Shown one piece after another: positions 11,342 to 21,135 of a DNA stretch of 64,000 nt; the first letter of the stretch is position 1; each line of letters starts with the position of its first letter. Made by a program: the position numbers and the translations under genes. Origin of the DNA: Gordius sp. MW1 (lineage: Eukaryota > Nematomorpha > Gordioida > Gordea > Gordiidae); the NCBI GenBank assembly GCA_964036665.1, contig OZ038533.1, forward strand, positions 18,534,575-18,598,574, given 5' to 3'. Under the pieces are notes generated by a model that had not been told where the DNA came from, did no database searches, and saw nothing but the letters and a program-made list of their open reading frames with translations.

Positions 11342-11757
11342 AATGTGGAAGTAATTCTTTTTCTTCTTTATCAGTTATTTGGTCCCACATTCGTGGGGTT
11401 TGTTTTGATAAGCTTCTTCCATCTTGACCGGGTGAGTGCCATGTCTTGACTAATCTCTTTAGTTTTCATAACTTTATCGACTTGCCCTATTCACGTGACA
11501 CGGGGTCGTCCTCTTTCTCTCTTCCCCGGTACCTCCATGTCCAGTACTTTTCAATTTACGTCATCCGTGTCCCTTCTTAGTATATGCCCATACCACCTTA
11601 GCTGATTTTCGTTAATCATGTCCGCCATAGGTTGAATACCCATTTTTGTCATGAGAAATTCATTCGTCATATGGTCGAGCTTAGTATACCCCAAGCTCCA
11701 TCGTATCATTCTCATCTCCGTGGCTTGTAACAGCTTTCCTTTTGTGGTGTTTAATGC

Positions 11758-12685
11758 CTATGTTTCACTTCCATAGAGTAACACCGGTCTTATGATGGAT
11801 TTGTAAGCTTTGCTCTTCAACCATATTGGCATTTTCTTGTCGCACATTACACCGGATATACTTTGCCATTTAAGCCATCCTTTTTTGATCCCATTGACTT
11901 CTGTTGCGCAACCTCCCTCTTGATGTAGCATCGAGCCGAGGTATGTAAACCTGTCTACTTTTGGGTACTTTAGAGAGTCATCCAGCGATGGGGTGCTTGT
12001 ACCGTTCATTTTCATGTATACCGTTTTTCGATCGTTGACCTTTAAACCATATCCAGCTAAGCGCTTCGACCACTTTTCGGCTTGTTCGAATACTTTCTCC
12101 CTTGTTTCCTCGCATAGTACTATATCATCGGCATATAGCATACACCATGGCGATGGCTTTTGAATGTTCCTCGTTATCGTGTCTATAATTATATTAAATA
12201 AAAAGGAACTTAAAGCAGAGCCTTGATGTAATCCAATACCGAAAAGGTTTAGAGTTTCCAACTGTCGTCCTAATGCAAGAGTTTGAGTCTTCATAGATAT
12301 TTTTCATAAGCCGTATATATGCGTCAGGGATATTTTGTTTCCTCAGGCACCACCATATTAAATCGCGGGGGACCGTGTCATAAGCTTTCTCCAAGTCGAT
12401 AAAAATCATATGTAGGTCTTTCCTCTTTTCAACATAATTATCCAGCATTTGCCTTAGTGCGAAGATTGGGTCGATTGTGGGTTTGCCGGCCACGAATCCG
12501 AATTGGTTAGACGATATTTCCACCTCGTTTTTCAGCCTTAATACTAAGATCCTTTCCATAAGCTTCAAGGAGTGGCAAGTTAGCTGATACCTCTGTAATT
12601 GCCACAGTCTTGAGGGTCTCCTGCTTTTAAATAAAAGTATAATCGTGCATGCTCTCCATTGATTAGGTTTTCGCTCTTCTACCAA
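11758..12685 (-). pseudogene. Reverse transcriptase domain of the LINE (frameshifted)
   Basis: Two overlapping frames make one RT. The upstream part (12194-12685) holds QFGFVAGK and FIDLEKAYDTVPR (first catalytic Asp region). The downstream part (11758-12294) holds GLHQGSALSSFLFN, the catalytic YADD box, and LGSMLHQEGG. The switch between frames falls near 12236, after VGNSKPF. The catalytic residues are intact, but the frame break and lack of a start mean no single protein is made. Confidence 0.88.
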
Positions 12686-13427
12686 TATCTTGTTAAGAAG
12701 GTTCGGTCATGGTGGTGACTCCTTCTTCACGACATCCGAGCAATGCTTCCATAGGTATTTCATCTGGGCCATTTGCTTTTCCTTCTTGCATCTTGTTCAT
12801 TTGTGTCCTAACTTCATCCTCCTGAAAGAGTTCGTATACTTATATTTGGCTCAATTTTGGGAAGGGAATCCTTGTCATTTGCAATATTCATAAGTTTCTT
12901 AAAATATCCTTTTCACCTTTCCATCACTTCTTTTGTCTTGAATAAGGTTTGACCCTTCTCGTTTTTGACTATTTTAAGAAATCCGACATCGCGACTTTTC
13001 TTCTCCCTTATCTTGGCCAATTTGTACATAAGCCTATCGCCCCCTTTATGATCCAGTTTGTTCGCCATCTCGGTATAGGCGGCATTCTTCGCTATTGTAA
13101 CGGCCTATTGCGGCCCTCTTGGCGTCCCCATACTCTTGATAATCCTCCGACTTTTTTAATTTATGCCATCGTCTATATAGATTTTTTTTTCTTTCGATGA
13201 AATCCCCAATCGATTGATCCCGCCATTATAGTTCCCTATTCATAGCTTTGCCTCCTTTGATCTGTTCTAGAACACGAATCGCTGTTTCCTTTATGTCCTT
13301 AGATAGCGTCTCTCGCTCGTCGTCTACGTCCCTTTGCAACTTCCTTGCACCCAAGAGTGAGGAGGCTTTTTGACGGTATTTTTCGCTTGTCGACGTATCC
13401 TTCAGCCTTTCATATCGAATTCGAGGT
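12686..13427 (-). pseudogene. Decayed spacer between endonuclease and RT of the LINE
   Basis: Minus-strand sequence lies between the two catalytic domains of the same element. The frame is broken by several indels and no domain can be read with confidence. Plus-strand frames here are shadows. Confidence 0.55.
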
Positions 13428-14389
13428 TCATAGACCTTTCTCTTTCGGGAAATACTCTTCTAAGATCCATAACAAGGGGACGATGTTGCTTGCGATTTCT
13501 TCTCCCGGTATTACTTTGCAATCCTTGATACTCCATAAGTCCTTTCGCCGTATAAGCAAATAGTCAATTTGACTAAAATGCTTCCCACTTCTATAGGTCA
13601 CAATATGATCTTCGCGTTTTTGAAAATAGGTGTTAACGATCGCCATGTCATATGCTTAGGATACTTGAAGTAGTTTTTCCTCTTCTTTGTTCTTCAGGCC
13701 ATGCCCATAGCCTCATGATTGCGTTCACCAAGACGATCTTCCCTACGTGAGCGTTGAAATCGGCCCCAATAATTAGCCTTTCTTCCGGTCGGATTCCTTG
13801 TTTTTTTTTCCAATGAATCGAAGAATATGTCTTTCTCTGATTCCATACACCCAATTTGGGGAGCATACGCGCACATAACGGTTAGAAGGCCCCCTTGATC
13901 TGCAATCTTCACCCACATTAGCCTGTCGGAACAACGTTTGACTTCCACCACCTTGTCCTTGAACGATTCGCTAAGAACGATACCGACCCCGTTTTTACGA
14001 TTGGGTGACCCACTGTAGAAAAGCTTGTATCCTTCTCCTAATTCCCGAGCTTTCGTTCCGTTCCACCTCGTCTCTTGTAGGCAGGCGATGTGTACCTTTC
14101 TTCTTTTTAGCATTTGTGTGACCTCGATGCTCTTCCCCGTCAACGTTCCCACATTCCAGCACGTTATTCGCATTCTTTTCACAACTAATTTCATTAAACG
14201 CCTTCGTTGTGAGTTGGGCAGTAACCCTAGTGTATTTTTCACATTGCACGGGCGGGATATGCAGTGCGCGTCGTTTGTGGAGGACGCCCTAGATTTCTGT
14301 TGTGAATCTTGTTTGAAACTATCATTATTTTGTAGTTGGTTTTTATAGCCGGTTTCCGACCTGACGCCAACCCTCCACTTTTTGCACAC
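13428..14389 (-). pseudogene. Endonuclease (exonuclease-endonuclease-phosphatase fold) of the LINE, frameshifted
   Basis: The N-terminal frame (to 13694) reads RITCWNVGTLTGK, then CLQETRWNG with the catalytic Glu, and VMCAYAPQIG. A second frame (13648-13866) gives GADFNAHVGK with the Asp/Asn pair. A third (13428-13646) gives THYRSGKHF-like and QIDYLLIRRKD motifs. The order fits one APE-like endonuclease read 5' to 3' on the minus strand, interrupted by two frameshifts. It would nick target DNA to prime reverse transcription in an intact element. Confidence 0.85.
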
Positions 14390-14418
14390 GGACTTGGGAC
14401 CGTCGTAGGTAGTGTTAT

Positions 14419-15070
14419 AATGTGGAAGTAATTAACATTCAATTATATAACATACAATTATAACTTTGTTTCAATTCATCAATAAATAATATCAAATTGC
14501 ATAGCATTCAAAAGTTTACATTCTAATATACAATAAGTAATATTATAATGTTTAAACTTAAAAGATGATGTGGAAGGGATTAACATTCAATTATATAACA
14601 TACAATTATAACTTTATTTCAATTCATCAATAAATAATAAAGTTTACATTCTAATATACAATAAGTAATATTATAATGTGTAAACTTAAAGGATAATGTG
14701 GAAGTGATTAACAATCAATTATATAACATACAATTATAAGTTTGTTTCAATTCATTAATAAGTAATAAAGTTTACATTCTATTATATAATAAGTAATATT
14801 ATAATGTCTAAACTTAAAAGATGATGTGGAAGTGATTCACATTCAATTATATAACATACAATTATAACTTTGTTTCAATTCATCAATAAATAATAAAGTT
14901 TACATTCTAATATATAATAAGTAATATTATAATGTTTAAACTTAAAAGATGATGTGGAAGTGATTAACATTCAATTAAATATATAACATACAATTATAAC
15001 TTTATTTCCATTCATCAATTAATAAAAAATTTTGCATTCTAATATATACAATTAGTAATATTATAATGTC
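14419..15070. repeat. Satellite array, about 128-bp period, five units
   Basis: The phrase TGTGGAAG recurs at 14421, 14569, 14697, 14825 and 14954. Each is followed by ATTCAATTATATAACATAC, CAATTATAACTTT, TTCATCAATAAATAATAA and TAAGTAATATTATAATGT. The first unit is longer (148 bp). The LINE at 11357-14418 is inserted at the start of the array. A related monomer with flank lies at 19527-19970. Confidence 0.9.
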
Positions 15071-15231
15071 TAAACTTAAAAAAAGTATTAATAATTTTCA
15101 AAAAACTTTAAATATTTATTATTTATCTTAAATTAAATGTTCATACTGACATAGTGGCTTCGCTCTTGCTTGTTTCTACACCGAAATATTTCTTGTTATT
15201 GATACCTTAAATTAATAGATAATGTTTGTTA

Positions 15232-15236
15232 TTATG
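15232..15236. other. Target-site duplication TTATG, left copy
   Basis: TTATG precedes the 5' LTR and is repeated directly after the 3' LTR at 19470-19474. This is the 5-bp duplication expected for an LTR retrotransposon. Confidence 0.8.
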
Positions 15237-15443
15237 TGTTATATATTATATTTTATGTTATCTAATTTAATATTGTATTTAATATTGTAATTTAATGTTG
15301 TTTGTAAACTTCGGTTTGCATTTTATAAATACCCTTTGTTCTACTTCATATATATATATTCCATTATCACCTGATAATATTATTGTATTTAGTCCTATCG
15401 CGTGCATATTCTACGTTAATAGTAATAAAGCCCATTCATAATA
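15237..15443 (+). repeat. 5' LTR of a defective Ty3/gypsy element (207 bp)
   Basis: Begins TGTTATATATTATATTTTATG and ends CCCATTCATAATA. It matches the 3' LTR at 19259-19469 nearly throughout (shared GTTTGTAAACTTCGGTT, CCATTATCACCTGATAATA, TTTAGTCCTATCGCGTGCAT) with a few substitutions and small indels. It is followed by TTTGGCGCTGCGAG, a plausible tRNA primer-binding site. Confidence 0.88.
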
Positions 15444-15665
15444 TTTGGCGCTGCGAGTCTGCGATCAGGGTTTCTTTTAGAAAAAGTGCTCCGGGTGGGT
15501 ATTTCAACTTCAGGGGAGGGGGGGGGTTAAAATTTTTTTAATTGCTAAACCATTTTGTATAATATTTATTGATTTTTATTGGTGATATAAGTGATATATA
15601 AATAGATACATACACGCATAATCATTAAATAAATACATGTAATATTTTAACGGGCAAGTGTTCTT

Positions 15666-15881
15666 TTAAGAAAGTAACTGAATTCTTCTTAGTTTTTTAA
15701 AGGCATACTCCTTTATCGCTATGTCTAGATATTCTTCAGTAGGAAGGTCAGCCCTTTCTATAGACAATCTCATACAGTGGTCTAAAGATATCTCCCCTAG
15801 CCTGTTTCTTAATGCTACCATAATTCGGTTCATTGCACTAAATGACCTTTCAACAATCGCCGTTGTCAAAGGTATTGTCAT
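15666..15881 (-). pseudogene. hAT transposase C-terminal (dimerisation) region
   Basis: Reads TAIVERSFSAMNRIMVALRN followed by RLGEISLDHCMRLSIE, the classic hAT C-terminal signature: ERxFS with the third catalytic Glu, then an L..D.CMRLSIE helix. It lies near the left end of the nested hAT remnant. The rest of the gene, to its right, is decayed. Confidence 0.85.
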
Positions 15882-16784
15882 TATTTGGCACCGAACCGTT
15901 TCAACTCTTCATACCCCAAATAGCATTTTTGAATAAATTTTAAAGGTGTTTCTGTACCATTCAAAGTAGCCGCAAGAACTTTGAATGATTTTATGTCGGC
16001 ATAAAGATATTCTTCGTCGGCTGGTGTTTATGGCGCATATTTTCAAAGGCCATTGCCTTTCTATGGTATTCAGATTGTTCATGTTTTAATAGCTTTCCTC
16101 TTTCTCCTGTCGCTTTTCTGTAATTTGTAAACGGGATATTAATGAACACACCCTTTGTTTTTTGTTGAATAAATAAATCGTTTTTGTTGTAAAGAGAACA
16201 GACAGAGCATAAAGCCCACCTAAGGCTTCATCAAAAATTAGCCATTTGTATTTAGATGTCCATGAAATCATAAATTTATAAGATGGTTTAAGTTTTAAAT
16301 TTTGCCCATGTTTTTCACTTTCAGAGACTGAGCAATTAGTAGAGCTGCTAATTCACTCATCTTTATCAATATATTAATAAAATAAAAACAACTCACATGA
16401 TATTAATTACCAGCATTTTTGTCATAAGAAAAAGAAGAGACAGTTTTCTCCACTCCAGCAGAATTACAATTTTCATCTTGACCTAAAACATGAAAATGTA
16501 TATAATACTTCTATATTAAAACCAAAATCTTTCTTGCCTCTTTCAGAGTTCATGTGAATTTCACTGCTGGAAGCAGAATAATATCTGCCTTTAACTTATA
16601 TATATTTAAAATATCTAATGCTCAAAAATAATTACCATAATTTCCCATAGTAAGGGATAAAACAAGAGTTTTTTTAATTTAGTCCCATCTTTACCTATTA
16701 CAAACAAACACATTCATGTCTTATTTTATATAAACACAAATACCCATACATAATTAAACTTATTCCAAATTAAATCATATTTAC

Positions 16785-16851
16785 CATTTTTATTAGGCTT
16801 TTCCTTTTTACTAAAGTAGTGTAAAAGAGTACTTTTATATTTACCAGACAT
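16785..16851 (-). pseudogene. First coding exon of the nested hAT transposase
   Basis: ATG at 16851 is preceded by TTGCAG and the exon ends at a GTAAAT donor. The peptide MSGKYKSTLLHYFSKK has the SxLxxFFxKK look common at the N-terminus of zinc-finger hAT transposases. A phase-compatible second exon follows at 16411-16482. Confidence 0.55.
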
Positions 16852-17289
16852 CTGCAATTCAAAATAAGCATATTATATCAATAAAAAACAAACAATAGAA
16901 TCTATTATAAATAATAATTCCTTTTAAGTTTATAAGTAAGATAGTGATTTAATAATTCTAAAAGCATTTATTTATGTTTATTTACCAATTGATATTTTCT
17001 AAAAGATATTTTGTAACTTTCAAGATTGTAAATTAAGGTTCACAGATGTTAAAAATGTTGTCTATGAATCTCTGATTTGTAAAAAAAATTTAATTTCTCC
17101 AATTTTACATTTTTTTTATTGACAAATTAAAATGATTTATTGAATTTCAATTTTAGCCTATTAATATAATTTATGACTTCATGATGGAACTTGAGTTCAT
17201 GCTTCCTTCAATCAAAACTCTCCGGGGGGGGGGGGGGTATTTAAAATTGCCCGGGGGGGTACTCCCCCCTGAAAGAAACCCTGTCTGCG

Positions 17290-18051
17290 ATGACGTTAGA
17301 ACCAGATTATTCCAAATTGGAAAAGATCTTTCTAAAGGAATTTGAATTTATTAATGAAAATATTGAAGACTATTTGGATTATGTGGACGCACGCCTGGAT
17401 ATTTTAGGACTATCATATGACGTGGCAAGGAAAAAGCTAATTATAGCTTTTTTAGGCACGGCTAATTTAAGAAAACTGTCGCAGTTTTTATCAAAACTTT
17501 TCAAATATGCCATGTGGGAGGAAATTCTATCGGCTCTGCATAAAGTATTCAAAAGGACAACTTCAGCATTCGCGGCGAGGATGGAATTGATGCGATCGAA
17601 AAGAGACTCAGGTGAATCGGTTTTAGACTTTTATAGAAAAATAAATTCCATAGTCCAAAATTGCAATTTAAAGTTAGATATAGAGGCACGCATTAGGGAT
17701 CATCTAATTTTTGGAGTGGATATTCCACGGTTGGAACTCGAAATTCGGACAAATTTTCCCAATTGTGAGGAAAATGACGGAAGTCCTCTCACATTGGAGA
17801 AGGTGCTAGACATGGCACTAACGATAGAAAGAGCGGAGAAGGAGACTCAGGAAAATATTCAGGAAAATATTCCTGTGGTTCAAAAGATATCAGGACGCAA
17901 GACGACACGTCTTTTAAATGCCAACGTTGCGACGGAAATCATCGCCCAAATCAGTGTCCCGCCTTCATGGCGTATTGCAGGAAGTGTAATAGAAGGGGAC
18001 ATTACGCTCGATGTTGTAAAGATGGTTACAACGTACAGCAAGTATATATAA
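17290..18051 (+). pseudogene. Gag of the gypsy element
   Basis: Opens MTLEPDYSKLEKIF and continues through a retrotransposon capsid-like stretch (RDSGESVLDFYRKIN, a typical gag C-terminal capsid motif) to EKVLDMALTIERAEKE. The last 40 codons after about 17905 are out of frame. The zinc knuckles CQRCDGNHRPNQC and CRKCNRRGHYARCC are read in the -1 frame and join the protease frame. This is either a mutation or a programmed -1 shift just before the knuckles. Confidence 0.82.
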
Positions 18052-18320
18052 CCGGAGAAGATAATGATGCCGATTCTATGGATTCAATATGCCAGATTAA
18101 TCATCGAGGGCGTCGTGCCACGATTAGGGTGAAAATCAACGGTCTCTGTAGAGTGATGGATTTTGACACAGGGGCGCAGGTGTCTGTAATTAATGCATCG
18201 TTTTGGAAAGAAATTGGCCAGCCCATACTTAGAAAGGCCATACCACCTCTAATATACGGTTGTACAGTCCTAGAGATATTGGGTGAATCAACCGTGAAGG
18301 TCCGCAAACGAAATTGTTAA
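17967..18320 (+). pseudogene. Second zinc knuckle and aspartic protease of the gypsy element
   Basis: Starts in the CCHC knuckle (CRKCNRRGHYARCC) and contains the retroviral-type protease site FDTGAQVSVI. The protease tail continues in another frame just downstream (VSKGKEVSLFGLP, ending about 18370). No RT follows. Confidence 0.8.
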
Positions 18321-18439
18321 CAGTGGTAGTTAGCAAGGGTAAGGAGGTATCACTTTTTGGGTTACCATGAAGTTTAGCTTTTAATTTATCACTTCCCCCA
18401 ATGGTTGAAGTTCATAATGGCAGTAGTTCAAACAATCAA

Positions 18440-18895
18440 ACCTCGATATGTGTCAAGAAAATGGAGTTGGCTAAGACTCAACAAAAGCTGAGGGCTAACA
18501 AAACGTGGCTGCGTTGGAAGAAATGGCAAACAGGCGAACATTAAGATATACGATGAAGACATTTCTGCCATCACCGACCATAGGGCATTAAACCTAACGC
18601 TCAGAGATCTCGGTTTCGAAGATAACCAGGCAGATTTAGACGGTGCTAATAACGGAACTAGTCTATACGGCCAATCGGGAAGCAGAAATGGGTCGGGTTC
18701 CATCTTAAATTAGGGTTACTAAATACTTCCCACACTCATAATCTAGCCGTTTTATATGGGAAACAAGGCATCTACAAGGAAGCCGAGATATGGTACAAGC
18801 AAATAAATACAAGGGCCCACGACAAAAGGCATGAAGCCACCAAGATATGGAAAGTGGCCAAAAAGAATCAAGAAAATTGCAAGGGTGGTGATGGC
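18440..18895 (+). pseudogene. Captured kinesin light chain (KLC) transcript fragment inside the gypsy element
   Basis: Three pieces occur in the order of kinesin light chain, over several frames. At 18448-18545: MCQEN, WLR, ELAKTQQKLRA and NVAALEE, matching the end of the KLC heptad coiled coil (CQEN.WLR.ELA.TQQKL..SE..VA.LEE as I recall it). At 18536-18565: IKIYDEDIS, matching KLC IKKYDEDIS. At 18735-18890: HNLAVLYGKQGIYKEAE, YKQINTRAH and KIWKVAKKNQE, matching KLC TPR repeats. No intron is visible, so a spliced transcript is the likely source. It is frameshifted and internally deleted. It replaces the RT to integrase-core region of the element. Confidence 0.7.
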
Positions 18896-18939
18896 CCTAT
18901 CGATACTACTGTTTCTGGGTTTAAGTACGGGATTGGGCG

Positions 18940-19236
18940 TAAATCTGCATCCAATGCCGATAGCTTGGCGCATGACAAGGAATTTAAGGTAGGAGTATCC
19001 CTTCCTGAGCAACCGGGATGGGTGAGAAAGAAGTCGAGTCAAGGTTGGCAGGAGGGTTTTATTGCAACAAGAACGGAACCGTTGTCCTACTCGTGGAAGC
19101 GGAAGGAAGGTTATTACGGAAGCATGTCGACCAACTAAGGAAGAGATTCTTAGATATACAAGAGTTGGTGCAAGTGTACAACCGTCGGTTAAGCCTAACC
19201 CACCTTCAATACTTATCGAGGAAATATAATTAAAAG
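18940..19236 (+). pseudogene. Integrase C-terminus of the gypsy element
   Basis: HDKEFKVGVSLP (a variant of the F.VGD.V motif), a W..GF stretch and, in a second frame from 19018, VLLVEAEGRLLRKHVDQLRK. That last motif is the characteristic end of many Ty3/gypsy polyproteins. A frameshift separates the two parts. The 3' LTR begins 23 bp after the stop. Confidence 0.78.
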
Positions 19237-19258
19237 CCAAAAAGAAAGGGAGGAGATA

Positions 19259-19469
19259 TGTTATACATTGTATTTTATGTTATTGTATTTTAATATTGAT
19301 ATTTTAATATTGTAATTTAATGTTGTTTGTAAACTTCGGTTCGCATTTTATAGGTACCCTTTGTTCTACTTCATATATATATTCCATTATCACCTGATAA
19401 TATTATTATTGTATTTAGTCCTATCGCGTGCATATTCTACGTTTATAGTAATAATGCCCATTCATAATA
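19259..19469 (+). repeat. 3' LTR of the defective gypsy element (211 bp)
   Basis: Begins TGTTATACATTGTATTTTATG after the polypurine tract and ends TTCATAATA, followed by the target duplication TTATG. Differences from the 5' LTR include TTTATAAATACC versus TTTATAGGTACC and one extra TTA unit, so the insertion is not brand new. Confidence 0.88.
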
Positions 19470-19526
19470 TTATGTATTAAAACTATTTTCTTCTGTAAGG
19501 AAATGGTATAGGATATCAATATATAT

Positions 19527-19970
19527 AATGCGGAAGTGATTCACATACAATTATATAACATTCAATTATAATTTTATTTTAGTTCATCAATTATATCCCA
19601 TATCTTCCAAATTAATAATCATCATGACTCCTTAACAAAAAGCGTATCTTATTTTGTGACACAAGGATATGAATATATAAATAACGTGTAGTGGTTGGAA
19701 ATAACTTTGATTAATGCTATGTGTATGTTCTCGATGTAGTAGATTTAAGAATAAATACAAAAATAGAATTTTAATATTAGATTAATTTCGGCAAGATTAA
19801 ATTGGCATTGACATATGCCACAAATTATTAATAAAGTTTATATTAAAATTCAAACTTAGATGCTAATATATATATATAATTAGTAACATTATAATGTTTA
19901 AACTTGAAAAATACTTATTATTAATTGTTATTTAAAAAACTTTGAATAATTATTATTTATTGTAAATATA
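19527..19970. repeat. Diverged satellite monomer and flank
   Basis: GCGGAAGTGATTCACATAC, ATTATATAACATTCAATTA and, further on, TTAGTAACATTATAATGTTT and ACTTTGAATAATTATTATTT correspond to the 14419-15130 array and its right flank, with an AT-rich insert in between. Confidence 0.65.
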
Positions 19971-21135
19971 GAATTTAAGTTTTAATGTCTTGTTTGTAAT
20001 TCAGTTATTTTGAAATTTTACCTCTCATTTTGATTAGGTTATCTTAGAAAAATTTTGATTGGGTTATCTTTGTATCGGACGGTTTCCTAAAAACCGAACT
20101 CTCACGGTTTGAAGCATAAAAAAGTAGCGAGTTGCCAGACAAGTTATATTATTACTTAAAAGCTAACTCAAATATTAAGATGAACAAAAATTTGAAGAAA
20201 AAATTCAATCGTAAAACTCAAAGGGTTAATTGAAAAATCGTATGAGCCAAACATAGACTACGACTAGATAGGCTGGACTGCTTATCAACGCACAGAATGT
20301 GTACCCCTTTTTCCGCCATCTTGACTTCAACATTGTATAGTGGTAATCATATAGAAATTCGTAATTTTTGTAAATTAAATAATCTTAAAGAGGTAAATAA
20401 AAAATTCTCGTTACATATCTAACCACATGTTTTATTACTACATCTTCGCTGCAATTGTTTAATCTCGCGTTTTGTCCTTTTATCTCCAAATTGTATTCGC
20501 ATGATATTCCTCTTTTAAATAAAGATTCTTTGGATATATTAGACTGTCATGCATTTCATCCAAACACCACTAAATTTGTGATATAGCAAAATAGGTGAGA
20601 TAACAAAGATAGCATTCTAAAATAAATATTATGTTTGTTTAATAAATATAGCGCCATCTATATTATGTATAATATTAAAATTTATTATAAACTAGTGAGA
20701 AAGGTAAATTGACTATTATTGGCCTAAAAATAAAACATTTTTATTCAATTTATTTCTTATATTAATTCTTAATTTTTGATTTATATTACGGGAATAATTA
20801 TGAAAAAGAATTTTAAGATTTTTCAAAACTATTAAATTAATTAAAATTTTTAAATGTGTAAAATCTTGGTAAGGTGATTGTTTAATGTATTAAAAATATT
20901 ATAACCGATTAGATGAGACAATATTTTATTTAATATTATTAAATTTATGTTTTTTTTATTTAATAAATTTATATTTTTAAAGTTATTAAAGATAGAGTAC
21001 CTAGTTTTTTTGGAGTCTCATATACCCCATAAGGTCAATTAAGAAAGTTTTTTTTAATTGTCAAAAAAAATTTTACTTAAAATAGTAATTTAAGCACGTG
21101 TATAACATAATCAATATCTATAAATACATTTGTTT
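19971..21135. other. AT-rich intergenic DNA
   Basis: No coding sequence, RNA gene or recognisable repeat. Reading frames are short. Confidence 0.45.

Larger units (their letters stand above)
11357..14418 (-). mobile_element. RTE-type non-LTR retrotransposon, decayed, with 15-bp target duplication
   Basis: A 3.06-kb minus-strand LINE bounded by AATGTGGAAGTAATT at 11342-11356 and 14419-14433. The 5' half encodes an apurinic-type endonuclease and the 3' half a reverse transcriptase, followed by the usual C-terminal region (RMIRWSLGYTKLDH, NQLRWYGHILRR) seen in RTE-like elements. The 3' end is A-rich. Several frameshifts and stops split the frame, so the copy is dead. It sits inside the first unit of a 128-bp satellite. 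Clade placement (RTE-like) rests on motif recall and not on a tree. Confidence 0.88.
15466..17283 (-). mobile_element. Remnant of a second hAT family, nested in the gypsy leader, 8-bp target duplication
   Basis: The ends are CAGGGTTTCTTTTAG at the left and, on the other strand, CAGGGTTTCTTTCAG at the right. TCTGCGAT is duplicated at 15458-15465 and 17284-17291. The minus strand carries broken transposase exons: a start exon reading MSGKYKSTLLHYFSKKEK (16785-16851), a likely second exon (16411-16482), a TTF-type zinc-finger stretch (WTSKYKWLIFDEALGG) and the C-terminal dimerisation region (15666-15881). Stops and frame breaks make it non-functional. It is unrelated in its ends to the 2677-bp hAT pair. 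Confidence 0.88.
15237..19469 (+). mobile_element. Defective Ty3/gypsy LTR retrotransposon with nested hAT and a captured gene piece
   Basis: Both LTRs, a PBS-like site, a polypurine tract (AAAAGAAAGGGAGGAGATA before 19259) and a 5-bp target duplication (TTATG) define a complete insertion. After removing the nested hAT remnant (15466-17283) the element is only about 2.4 kb. Gag, the zinc knuckles, the protease and the integrase C-terminus remain, but reverse transcriptase, RNase H and the integrase core are gone. In their place lies sequence resembling host kinesin light chain. It would need helper enzymes to move. Confidence 0.85.

Noticed and set aside
18101..19240. Long minus-strand frames across the gypsy element
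   Set aside because: The plus strand carries the recognisable gag, protease, KLC-like and integrase sequence; the minus frames have no family match.
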